Origin: DASUXA01 sp036378155
Lineage (GTDB): Bacteria > Actinomycetota > Actinomycetes > Mycobacteriales > Micromonosporaceae
Direction: 5' to 3'
Length of the DNA stretch: 64,000 bases
Assembly: GCA_036378155.1 (NCBI GenBank)
Contig: DASUXA010000109.1
Span: forward strand, 79,438 to 143,437
Below the pieces are notes generated by a model that worked only from the letters and a program-made list of their open reading frames with translations, made no database searches and had not been told where the DNA came from. The first letter of the stretch is position 1. Each line of letters starts with the position of its first letter. Below are positions 7,971 through 15,032 of the stretch, one piece after another. The position numbers and the translations under genes are program-made.

Positions 7971-8246
7971 TCAGATCGTCGTGCGACGACGGTTGTACAT
8001 GCCGCTCACCAGCGCCACGCCGACGGCGGCGAGGACGACCTGGATGAGCAGTTCGATCCAGTCGACGCCGGACGTGTCGGCGACTCCGACCGCCCGGGCG
8101 ATGACCGTTCCGATCAGCGCCGCGACGATACCGACCACGATGGTCAGCCAGATGGGCAGGTTCTGCCGGCCCGGCACGACCAACCGGCCGAGCGCACCGA
8201 TGATGAGCCCGACGATGATCGCCGAAATGATGCCTGCGACAGTCAC
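7971..8246 (-). CDS. GlsB/YeaQ/YmgE family stress response membrane protein
   Basis: 91-residue, almost wholly hydrophobic protein of the transglycosylase-associated (YeaQ/YmgE/GlsB) family. It has three membrane helices with Gly-rich packing faces, the LIIGALGRLVVPGRQ turn after the first helix, and a short basic tail (YNRRRTTI). Family members are induced by general stress; their biochemical role is unknown. The start is GTG 8246, with a near-perfect AAGGAGG seven bases upstream; codons upstream of it in the same frame are not needed. A GTTT-N16-GGGTAC promoter lies about 35 bp upstream, which matches stress control. Confidence 0.92.
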   Translation of the reverse strand: MTVAGIISAIIVGLIIGALGRLVVPGRQNLPIWLTIVVGIVAALIGTVIARAVGVADTSGVDWIELLIQVVLAAVGVALVSGMYNRRRTTI

Positions 8247-8281
8247 CGCAATTCCTCCTTTTCCGGGGGGACGACCCATCG

Positions 8282-8307
8282 GTACCCCCCGGCTTCAGAA
8301 GGAAAAC
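8282..8307 (-). promoter_or_regulatory. Sigma-B/sigma-F-type stress promoter
   Basis: Read on the minus strand, GTTT (8307-8304) is followed by 16 bases and GGGTAC (8287-8282). This fits the general-stress sigma consensus of actinobacteria (GTTT-N15-17-GGGTAT in mycobacterial SigF; GNNT-N14-16-GGGTAC/T in Streptomyces sigma-B). It lies 35 bp upstream of the GlsB-type start. Confidence 0.65.
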
Positions 8308-8405
8308 CTCCGTCAACCTCTCGTGGACACGCAGCGACGCAGCCAGACCCGAAGACGGTTGGGTCGCGTGCGGCTCAAGCCTCCGACGCGCCGACGCGCC
8401 GTGTC

Positions 8406-8477
8406 GGGCGCGGGGACGGTCGGCCCGCGCAGGGATCAAGCATGACCGCCCGGAGCGGGCCGGCCGTCCCCGCGCCC
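8406..8477 (-). terminator. 23-bp hairpin after lepA
   Basis: 8406-8428 pairs with 8455-8477 along 23 bp with a single G-T wobble (8420/8463), enclosing a 26-base loop. It begins ten bases beyond the lepA stop codon and is the obvious lepA terminator. Confidence 0.75.
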
Positions 8478-8487
8478 CAAGCGCCCC

Positions 8488-10365
8488 CTACTTGCGGCCC
8501 TTGTCGCTGGACGGTCCGTCCGAGGTGGACAGCGCCGCGATGAACGCCTCCTGGGGTACCTCGACCCGCCCGACCATCTTCATCCGGCGCTTGCCTTCCT
8601 TCTGCTTCTCCAGCAGTTTCCGCTTGCGGGTGATGTCGCCGCCGTAGCACTTCGCCAACACGTCCTTGCGGATCGCCCGGATGGTCTCGCGAGCGATCAC
8701 CCGGCTGCCGATCGCCGCCTGGATCGGTACCTCGAACTGCTGCCGAGGGATCAGGCTGCGCAGCTTGGCGGCGATGGCGACGCCGTAGTTGTACGCCTTG
8801 TCCTTGTGCACGATCGCGGAGAAGGCGTCCACCGGCTCGCCGTGCAGCAGAATGTCCACCTTGACCAGGTCGGAGCGTTGCTCCCCGCTGGGCTCGTAGT
8901 CGAGGCTGGCGTACCCCTTGGTACGGCTCTTCAACTGGTCGAAAAAGTCGAAGATGATCTCTGCGAGCGGCAGGGTGTACCGCAGTTCGACCCGGTCGGC
9001 GGACAGGTAGTCCATGCCCAGCAGGGTGCCGCGACGCCCCTGGCAGAGTTCCATGACCGCGCCGACGTAGTCGTTCGGGGTGAGCACGGTGGCTCGCACG
9101 ACCGGCTCGTACACCTCGGCGACCTTGCCCGACGGGTACTCGCTCGGGTTGGTGACCTGGTGCTCGACGCCGTCCTCCATGAGCACCCGGTACACCACGT
9201 TGGGCGCGGTCGAGATCAGGTCCAGATTGAACTCGCGCTCCAGCCGCTCCCGGATGATCTCCAAGTGGAGCAGACCGAGGAAGCCGCAGCGGAACCCGAA
9301 GCCCAGGGCGGCGCTGGTCTCCGGCTCGTACGACAACGCGGCATCGTTGAGCTTGAGCTTGTCCAGCGCGTCGCGCAGCGCGGGGTAGTCCGAGCCGTCG
9401 ATCGGGTACAGCCCGGAGTACACCATCGGCTTGGGGTCCTTGTACCCGGACAGCGGCACGCTCGCCGGTCGGGCGCTGATCGTCACCGTGTCCCCGACCC
9501 GCGACTGGCGAACGTCCTTCACGCCGGTCATGAGGTACCCGACCTCGCCGACGCCCAGACCGGTCGCCTTGATCGGCTCCGGGGAGATGACGCCGATCTC
9601 GAGCAGCTCGTGGGTCGCGCCGGTGGACATCATGGCGATCCGGTCGCGCGCCTCGATCCGCCCGTCGACCACCCGCACGTACGTGACGACACCCCGGTAC
9701 ACGTCGTACACCGAGTCGAAGATCATCGCCCGCGCCGACGCGGACGCGTCGCCGGACGGCGCCGGGATCTGCCGGACGATCTCGTCCAGCAGGTGCGCCA
9801 CGCCCTCGCCGGTCTTGCCCGACACGCGCAGGCAGTCGTCCGGATCGCAGCCGATCAGGTGGGCCAGTTCCTCGGCGTACTTGTCGGGTTGCGCCGCCGG
9901 TAGGTCGATCTTGTTGAGCACCGGGATGACCTGCAGGTCGTTCTCCAGCGCCAGGTACAGGTTGGCCAGTGTCTGCGCCTCGATGCCCTGGGCCGCGTCG
10001 ACCAGCAGCACCGCGCCCTCACAGGCGGCGAGGCTGCGGCTGACCTCGTACGTGAAGTCGACGTGACCCGGCGTGTCGATCATGTTGAGCACGAAGTCGT
10101 CGCCGGCGCGCTCACCCTCGCGTACCCGCCACGGCATGCGCACCGCCTGGCTCTTGATCGTGATGCCGCGCTCGCGCTCGATGTCCATCCGGTCGAGGTA
10201 CTGATCGCGCATCAGCCGGGCGTCGACCACCTCGGTGAGCTGCAGCATCCGGTCGGCCAGGGTCGACTTCCCGTGGTCGATGTGGGCGATGATGCAGAAG
10301 TTGCGGATGCGACCGGGAGTGGTCGCACCGGGGCTGGTCGCGCCGGAGTCGGGCGTCGGTGGCAC
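8488..10365 (-). CDS. lepA: Translation elongation factor 4 (LepA)
   Basis: 625-residue ribosome-associated GTPase EF4, acting in translation initiation or back-translocation. G1 is AHIDHGKST at residues 27-35, with DTPGHVDF (G3), NKIDLP (G4) and the SGKTGEGV region (G5). EF-G-like domains II, III and V follow, then the LepA-specific C-terminal domain ending in AKCYGGDITRKRKLLEKQKEGKRRMK. I place the start at GTG 10365; the longer open frame upstream is Arg/Gly-rich and runs into the intergenic repeats. The stop is followed by a long hairpin. Confidence 0.95.
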   Translation of the reverse strand: MPPTPDSGATSPGATTPGRIRNFCIIAHIDHGKSTLADRMLQLTEVVDARLMRDQYLDRMDIERERGITIKSQAVRMPWRVREGERAGDDFVLNMIDTPGHVDFTYEVSRSLAACEGAVLLVDAAQGIEAQTLANLYLALENDLQVIPVLNKIDLPAAQPDKYAEELAHLIGCDPDDCLRVSGKTGEGVAHLLDEIVRQIPAPSGDASASARAMIFDSVYDVYRGVVTYVRVVDGRIEARDRIAMMSTGATHELLEIGVISPEPIKATGLGVGEVGYLMTGVKDVRQSRVGDTVTISARPASVPLSGYKDPKPMVYSGLYPIDGSDYPALRDALDKLKLNDAALSYEPETSAALGFGFRCGFLGLLHLEIIRERLEREFNLDLISTAPNVVYRVLMEDGVEHQVTNPSEYPSGKVAEVYEPVVRATVLTPNDYVGAVMELCQGRRGTLLGMDYLSADRVELRYTLPLAEIIFDFFDQLKSRTKGYASLDYEPSGEQRSDLVKVDILLHGEPVDAFSAIVHKDKAYNYGVAIAAKLRSLIPRQQFEVPIQAAIGSRVIARETIRAIRKDVLAKCYGGDITRKRKLLEKQKEGKRRMKMVGRVEVPQEAFIAALSTSDGPSSDKGRK

Positions 10366-10466
10366 GGCGGTCCGTTTCTTCAGACAGTTCTTCTGGCGGT
10401 CGGGCAGCGCGACCGGCGTGCGTGGCTCGCCCCGCCGGTCGCCTCTATGCTCCCACGCCCCGCGTC

Positions 10467-10533
10467 GCCGCCCACCGGACCCGGCATCGGCGCCCAGCAG
10501 ACCCGGCATCGCCACCCACCGGACCCGGCATCG
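10467..10533. repeat. Three imperfect tandem 21-22 bp units
   Basis: The unit ending in GACCCGGCATCG occurs three times in a row (about 10467-10489, 10491-10511 and 10512-10533), preceded in two copies by CCACCG. Further down, CCGTCGCGAGCG occurs at 10534 and 10571. They lie in the 415-bp noncoding region between the divergent lepA and GH25 genes. The period is too short and spacers are absent, so this is not CRISPR. Confidence 0.6.
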
Positions 10534-10668
10534 CCGTCGCGAGCGTTGGCGCGGGCCGGACGCGGCGTCGCCGTCGCGAGCGCCGGTACCGACCGGCACG
10601 CGCGGCGTTTCGTATGGCGCGGATTGGCGTGAACCATACCCAGTCGGAGCGACACAGGCATCGATAAA

Positions 10669-10696
10669 TTGCGACACGCCGATGTGCTCTTGTAAT
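10669..10696 (+). promoter_or_regulatory. Promoter candidate for the GH25 lysozyme gene
   Basis: TTGCGA at 10669-10674 and TGTAAT at 10691-10696 with a 16-base spacer, in an unusually AT-rich patch (10660-10740). The implied 5' leader is about 80 bases and ends in a good ribosome site (GGGGAGG) before ATG 10781. Upstream of it, 10366-10660 holds only the short repeats and the lepA 5' region. Confidence 0.5.
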
Positions 10697-10780
10697 TAAT
10701 CTTCGCCGTGTGCCCTAATCCTGGCATCCCTTTTCGGACCCGGACCCCAGGTCCACCGCATTTTCGCAGGGGAGGCGAAG

Positions 10781-11527
10781 ATGTTCCGAGGCACAAAGCC
10801 CCACCGAAGACTCGGCTTCCTGACGATGCTCGCCGTCGCGCTGACCGCTCTGGTCGGCGCCTTCACCGCGAGCCCCGCCAGCGCGGCCCCCGCCGGTCTG
10901 CCCGGTATGGACGTTTCCAGCTACCAGGGCAACGTCAACTGGTCCGCCGCGTGGAACAACGGCGCGCGATTCGCGTACGTCAAGGCGACCGAGGGCACCT
11001 ACTACACCAACCCGTACTTCGCCCAGCAGTACAACGGCTCCTACAACGTGGGCATGATCCGCGGCGCGTACCACTTCGCGCGTCCCGACACCACCAGCGG
11101 CGCCACCCAGGCTGACTACTTCGTCAACCACGGTGGCGGGTGGTCGAAGGACGGCAAGACGCTGCCGGGCGCGCTCGACATCGAGTACAACCCGTACGGC
11201 TCGACCTGCTACGGCCTGTCGCAGTCGTCAATGCGCAGCTGGATCAGCTCGTTCGTCAACGAGTACCACTACCGCACCGGCCGCTGGGCGACGATCTACA
11301 CCACCACCGACTGGTGGAACACCTGCATCGGCTCGTACAACGCCTGGTCGTCGAACGACCCGCTGTGGATCGCCCGGTACTCGAGCACCGTCGGCACCCT
11401 GCCGCCGGGCTACTCGTACTACTCGTGGTGGCAGTGGGCCTCGTCCGGCGTCTTCCCGGGCGACCAGGACGTCTGGAACGGCACCTGGACCAACCTGAAG
11501 ACGATGGCCTGCAACGGACCCTGCTGA
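10781..11527 (+). CDS. Secreted GH25 family lysozyme
   Basis: 248-residue glycoside hydrolase family 25 (Chalaropsis-type) muramidase cleaving MurNAc-GlcNAc bonds of peptidoglycan. A signal peptide covers residues 1-35, with cleavage after ASA. The mature domain starts with GMDVSSYQG (Asp44), carries the catalytic ALDIEY pair Asp133/Glu135, and has the aromatic-rich barrel WATIYTTTDWWN, WIARYSS and YSWWQWASSG. There is no extra wall-binding domain. The ribosome site GGGGAGG stands before ATG 10781. A perfect terminator hairpin follows, so the gene is monocistronic. Confidence 0.96.
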   Translation: MFRGTKPHRRLGFLTMLAVALTALVGAFTASPASAAPAGLPGMDVSSYQGNVNWSAAWNNGARFAYVKATEGTYYTNPYFAQQYNGSYNVGMIRGAYHFARPDTTSGATQADYFVNHGGGWSKDGKTLPGALDIEYNPYGSTCYGLSQSSMRSWISSFVNEYHYRTGRWATIYTTTDWWNTCIGSYNAWSSNDPLWIARYSSTVGTLPPGYSYYSWWQWASSGVFPGDQDVWNGTWTNLKTMACNGPC

Positions 11528-11543
11528 CGATCAGGGAACGGGC

Positions 11544-11578
11544 TGTGGGGGCCGGGCGCGTCGCGCCCGGCCCCCACA
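11544..11578 (+). terminator. Perfect 16-bp terminator hairpin after GH25 gene
   Basis: Arms 11544-11559 and 11563-11578 pair perfectly around a 3-base loop, 16 bases after the lysozyme stop codon. Confidence 0.85.
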
Positions 11579-11694
11579 CATGCGCGGAGCACACCGGAAC
11601 GGGGACGTCGCGACAGACCCACGCCGCCGGTGGTGTGCGGACGACCGAGGCGGCGACCGGTGACGGACGGGCGGACGGGGCGGCGGGCGGCGCT

Positions 11695-11724
11695 TTGGCC
11701 CGCGCCGTACCTGCCTGGTAACCT
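11695..11724 (+). promoter_or_regulatory. rpsT promoter candidate
   Basis: TTGGCC at 11695-11700, an 18-base spacer, then TAACCT at 11719-11724. It would give a leader of about 70 bases before rpsT. The remaining spacer 11579-11694 shows no coding feature. Confidence 0.55.
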
Positions 11725-11800
11725 GATCCTTCGCGCGTGGCGGCGCCGCTGTCGCCTGCGCTCCAGCAACCAACCCGAACTACCAGGACGAGGCTGTCGC

Positions 11801-12067
11801 GTGGCGAACATCAAGTCCCAGATCAAGCGCAACCGGCAGAACGAGAAGCGCCGCCTGCGCAACAAGGCGGTCAAGTCGTCGCTGAAGACCGCCATCCGCA
11901 AGTACAACGAGGCGATGCAGGCCGGCGACCTCGAGCAGGCCGGCGCGCTGCTCCGCGACGCGTCCCGCCAGCTCGACAAGGCCGCGAGCAAGGGCGTGAT
12001 CCACAAGAACCAGGCCGCCAACCGCAAGTCGGCGATTGCCAAGCGGTACGCGTCCCAGGCCGCCTGA
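11801..12067 (+). CDS. rpsT: 30S ribosomal protein S20
   Basis: 88-residue bS20, a helical 16S rRNA-binding protein of the small subunit body. It begins at GTG 11801 as (M)ANIKSQIKRNRQNEKRR, the exact conserved family start, and ends at TGA 12065-12067. Lys/Arg-rich helices and the HKNQAANRKSAIAKR C-terminus are typical. GACGAGG upstream serves as ribosome site. It is monocistronic, with a promoter at 11695-11724 and a hairpin terminator at 12117-12151. It is convergent with the holA operon, as is common in actinobacteria. Confidence 0.98.
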   Translation: MANIKSQIKRNRQNEKRRLRNKAVKSSLKTAIRKYNEAMQAGDLEQAGALLRDASRQLDKAASKGVIHKNQAANRKSAIAKRYASQAA

Positions 12068-12116
12068 CCTGCGACGACCCGTCAGCGGGATCGTCACCTC
12101 AGCGCACGACGTACCG

Positions 12117-12151
12117 GTGGCTGCCGCCCGGATCTCCGGGGCGGCGGCCAC
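12117..12151. terminator. 13-bp hairpin between rpsT and the holA operon
   Basis: Arms 12117-12129 and 12139-12151 pair with one wobble pair around a 9-base loop. It lies between convergent transcription units. Confidence 0.7.
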
Positions 12152-12206
12152 TGACGTGTTTCCGTCAGCGCCTGGACACGCCGAACCGCCACCCCGGCGA
12201 CCGAGG

Positions 12207-12842
12207 TCAGAGCGACCCGTACGACCGCACCACAGCTAACCGCCGCTCGGTGCCGCGACCGCGCCGCTGACCCGATCGTCCCCGGTCGAACGCGGAGCGA
12301 CCCCGCTCTCCCCTGGCCCGACCGCGCGGCAGCGCGCAGGTACCACGCGCGGCCCCGACCACCGGGGCGCGCCCGAGCGCGCGCAGCGGCAGATGCGGTC
12401 CGGCTGCGACCGGTACCGACACCGCCGGGGGCGGCGCGAGCAGACCGGCGACCACGTCGTGGTACTTGACCATGACGGCGACCGCCGTGGGCAGCAGGAG
12501 CAGCGACCACGGATCGGTGAGCTCAGCGAGCGCCAGCAGGGCGGCGACGGTCAGGGTGCCCTCGAAGAGCAGGAAACACGCCAACCCGCCCGGTTGGATG
12601 TGACGCAACCGGAGCAGACGCGCGTACCCGGGGCGACGACCGCGCGCCGCGCGGTCCGCGTCGCCGGGGTGGTGGCTGTGCGCCGTGCGGTCCACGGAAC
12701 GAGGGGTGTGGGCACGCGCCGCATGGGAGACCGCCGGGGCGCGCCCGACGACGCGACCACGCCGCACCGTCCCGCCCCTGCTCGCCGTCCCGCCGCCGTC
12801 GGGCGTACCGCCGTCGGGTGCCGTCCCGTGCGATGGCGTCAT
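12207..12842 (-). CDS. Hypothetical membrane protein coupled to holA
   Basis: 211 residues from ATG 12842, which overlaps the holA stop codon as ATGA, so translation is probably coupled. The N-terminal 70 residues are Gly/Arg-rich and low complexity. Residues from about 85 to 140 form two hydrophobic helices (GGLACFLLFEGTLTVAALLA and WSLLLLPTAVAVMVKYHDVV). The tail is Arg-rich. The overlap and the helices in this frame, but not in the others, support a real gene. The 3' third has the composition of a shadow frame and the true stop could be affected by sequence error. I know no family for it. Confidence 0.6.
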   Translation of the reverse strand: MTPSHGTAPDGGTPDGGGTASRGGTVRRGRVVGRAPAVSHAARAHTPRSVDRTAHSHHPGDADRAARGRRPGYARLLRLRHIQPGGLACFLLFEGTLTVAALLALAELTDPWSLLLLPTAVAVMVKYHDVVAGLLAPPPAVSVPVAAGPHLPLRALGRAPVVGAARGTCALPRGRARGERGRSAFDRGRSGQRRGRGTERRLAVVRSYGSL

Positions 12843-13819
12843 CGCGTCCCTCCGAGTTCGCGCGCCGCCGCCATTGCCATGATCGCCCGCTCCAGGGCGT
12901 ACCCCCGGTCCTCCGACCCGCCCTTGACCGCGGCGTTGCATTCGGCGGCGACCCGCATCGCGTCGACCAGCCCGTCCGCTGTCCAACCTCGCGCCTGACG
13001 CTGGGCGCGTTCCACCTTCCACGGCGGCATGCCCAGGCTGCTCGCCAGCTGGTACGAGCTGCCTCGGCCCGCCGACGCCACACGCGCCACGGTGCGCACC
13101 CCGTCGGCGAGCGCGTCGGCGATCGGCACCGGATCGACTCCCACATGCAGCGCCCAGCGCAACGCCTCCAGGGCGCCGGGGACGTCGCCCACCATCGCCG
13201 CGTCGGCGACGGTGAACCCGCTGACCTCGGCGCGCCCGCGGTAGTACCGGGCGACGGTCGCCGCGTCGATCCTGCCGTCGGTGTCGGCGATCAGCTGGGC
13301 GCATGCCGATGCCAGCTCCCGCAGATCGTTGCCGACCGCGGTGATCAGGGCGTCGGCGGCGTCGTCGGTACAGCGACCGCCGAGTCTGCGGATCTCGTCG
13401 CGGACGAAGTCGACCCGTTCGCGGTGGCGGGTCAGCCGCGCCGCCGGTACCACGCTCGCTCCGGCCTGACGAAGCCCGTCGGCGAACGCCTTGCCCTTCG
13501 CCCCGCCGGCGTGGGTGACGACCAGGCAGACGTCCGGGTCGGGTTGCTTCGCGTACCCGAGCAGCGCGGCGACGAGGTCCTTCTTCGCGTCCTGCCCGTT
13601 GCGCAGGACGATGGCGCGCCGGCCGCCGAACAGGGACGGGCTGAGCATCTCCGCCAACTCGCCCGGCAGCACCGCGCCGGCCTGGTACTCCCGCACGTCG
13701 GCGTCCGGGTCCGCGGCACGTACCGCCGCGACCGCGGCATCGACGCCCCTCGCGACAAGCAGTTCCTCGTCTCCCACGATCAGGCACAAGGTCGGTACAG
13801 CCGAGGTCACGCCGCCCAT
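12839..13819 (-). CDS. holA: DNA polymerase III subunit delta
   Basis: 326-residue clamp-loader delta subunit, which opens the beta sliding clamp. It starts LCLIVGDEELLVARGVDAAV (the family's degenerate nucleotide-site region), followed by SPSLFGGRRAIVLRNGQ, CLVVTHAGGAKGKAF, the AAA+ lid and the C-terminal collar domain (VARYYRGRAEVSGFTVADA and RDRGYALERA-like helices). The start is ATG 13819; GTG 13810 is an alternative without a clear ribosome site for either. It lies opposite rpsT, the usual actinobacterial arrangement. Confidence 0.93.
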   Translation of the reverse strand: MGGVTSAVPTLCLIVGDEELLVARGVDAAVAAVRAADPDADVREYQAGAVLPGELAEMLSPSLFGGRRAIVLRNGQDAKKDLVAALLGYAKQPDPDVCLVVTHAGGAKGKAFADGLRQAGASVVPAARLTRHRERVDFVRDEIRRLGGRCTDDAADALITAVGNDLRELASACAQLIADTDGRIDAATVARYYRGRAEVSGFTVADAAMVGDVPGALEALRWALHVGVDPVPIADALADGVRTVARVASAGRGSSYQLASSLGMPPWKVERAQRQARGWTADGLVDAMRVAAECNAAVKGGSEDRGYALERAIMAMAAARELGGTR

Positions 13820-13887
13820 CGTCGCACGAGTGTGCCGCGTCGCCGGGTAGCCGCGCGGACTGTCCGCCCGACCGCCCGTGCACCCGG

Positions 13888-14865
13888 TCAGCCCTCGGGG
13901 CGGGCGTCGTCCTGGTCCGGGAAGTGCACCGCGACCCGTTGCTCGTCCGCCGGCAGCCGCCGCTCCGCCTGGGCGTACCCGGTGTACGCGTGCCGGTCGG
14001 CCGGGGTGAGCGGCGGGGCGGCCACGCTGCGCGGCCACAGTCGCCGGGCGCGGACCACGTCGATCTCCGCGGCGTACAGCGTGATCTGCGCCTGGAGTTG
14101 CAGCCACGCCAACAGCCCGAGGACGACCCCGAACACGCCGTAGAGCGACTGCGCGTGACGTACCTGGTGCGCGACGAGCAACGCGCCCACGGCGAGCAGG
14201 ATCTGCCACAGCACCGCCGAGATCGCCGCTCCCAGAACGAGGTCTCGGGTGGCTACCTCCTTCGCGGTCGAGAGCCGGAACGCCAGCAGGAACAGGCCGA
14301 TGTTGATCGCCAACGACAGCGTGAACGCGCCGATCCGCACCGCGACGCCGAGCGAACCGGCGCCGCTGAGGCCGGACAACGTACCGGTGATGATCACGCT
14401 CGCGCCGATGGTGAGCAGGAAGCCGAGGCTGCGCGGCAGCGCTGCGAAGAACCCCGGACGCTGCGCGTGCGGTACGTCCCAGACCTCGTTGAGCGCGGTC
14501 TGGGCGGCGTTGGCGACGCCGCGCGCACCCCACCACGCGATCAGGCTGCCCACCACGAACACTCCCCAACTGCCGTGCAGACCGTTCACGCGCAACTGGG
14601 TGCCGATCACGGGGAACTCGACCAGCGCCGAATTGAGCAGCCGGTGGTACAGGCCGGGATTGCCGCGCGCCGCGAAGCCGAGGACGGTGACGAACACGAG
14701 CAGCAGCGGAAACACCGACACGAACGCGAAGTAGGCGATCAGGGCGGCGAGGTTGGCCGCCTGGTCGTCGCTGTACTTGCGGTACACGGCGAGCGGAAAC
14801 GCCAGCCACGCCCGGCGCTGCTGCAGCCGGTTCGCGCCACGCACCAAGGTGCGCACCCGGTCCAT
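13888..14865 (-). CDS. YihY/virulence factor BrkB family protein
   Basis: 325-residue integral membrane protein with about six helices and the family marks NLAALIAYFAFVSVFPLLLV, WWGARGVANAAQTALNEVW and YGVFGVVLGLLAWLQLQAQI. Despite the historic RNase BN label, the family has no proven enzymatic role. The hydrophilic tail of about 50 residues is cytoplasmic. ATG 14865 is the only credible start, since further upstream the same frame contains only non-start codons and an EPGDQ repeat. It lies downstream of comEC in the same orientation. Confidence 0.88.
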   Translation of the reverse strand: MDRVRTLVRGANRLQQRRAWLAFPLAVYRKYSDDQAANLAALIAYFAFVSVFPLLLVFVTVLGFAARGNPGLYHRLLNSALVEFPVIGTQLRVNGLHGSWGVFVVGSLIAWWGARGVANAAQTALNEVWDVPHAQRPGFFAALPRSLGFLLTIGASVIITGTLSGLSGAGSLGVAVRIGAFTLSLAINIGLFLLAFRLSTAKEVATRDLVLGAAISAVLWQILLAVGALLVAHQVRHAQSLYGVFGVVLGLLAWLQLQAQITLYAAEIDVVRARRLWPRSVAAPPLTPADRHAYTGYAQAERRLPADEQRVAVHFPDQDDARPEG

Positions 14866-14967
14866 GCCACGAGGTACCCCCTTCGGTAGAGGTCTCACCT
14901 GGGTGGCTGGGCGAGCGCGGTCGATCGCCTCGACCGGCGACCCTCTTTGGGTCGCCCACTCCGGGGC

Positions 14968-15012
14968 GCCGGGCTCCTGGTCGCCGGGCTCCTGGTCGCC
15001 GGGCTCCGGGGC
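14968..15012. repeat. Three tandem 15-bp units
   Basis: A 15-bp unit (GCCGGGCTCCTGGTC) occurs at 14968-14982 and 14983-14997, with a degraded third copy at 14998-15012, in the 167-bp gap between comEC and the YihY-type gene. In the yihY reading frame it would encode EPGDQ repeats, but no start codon precedes them. Confidence 0.7.
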
Positions 15013-15032
15013 GCCCGCTTGCGAGCTGATCG

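Noticed and set aside
10467..10533. CRISPR-like array
   Set aside because: Units of 21-22 bp are directly adjacent without unique spacers, only three copies are present, and no cas gene is in the window.
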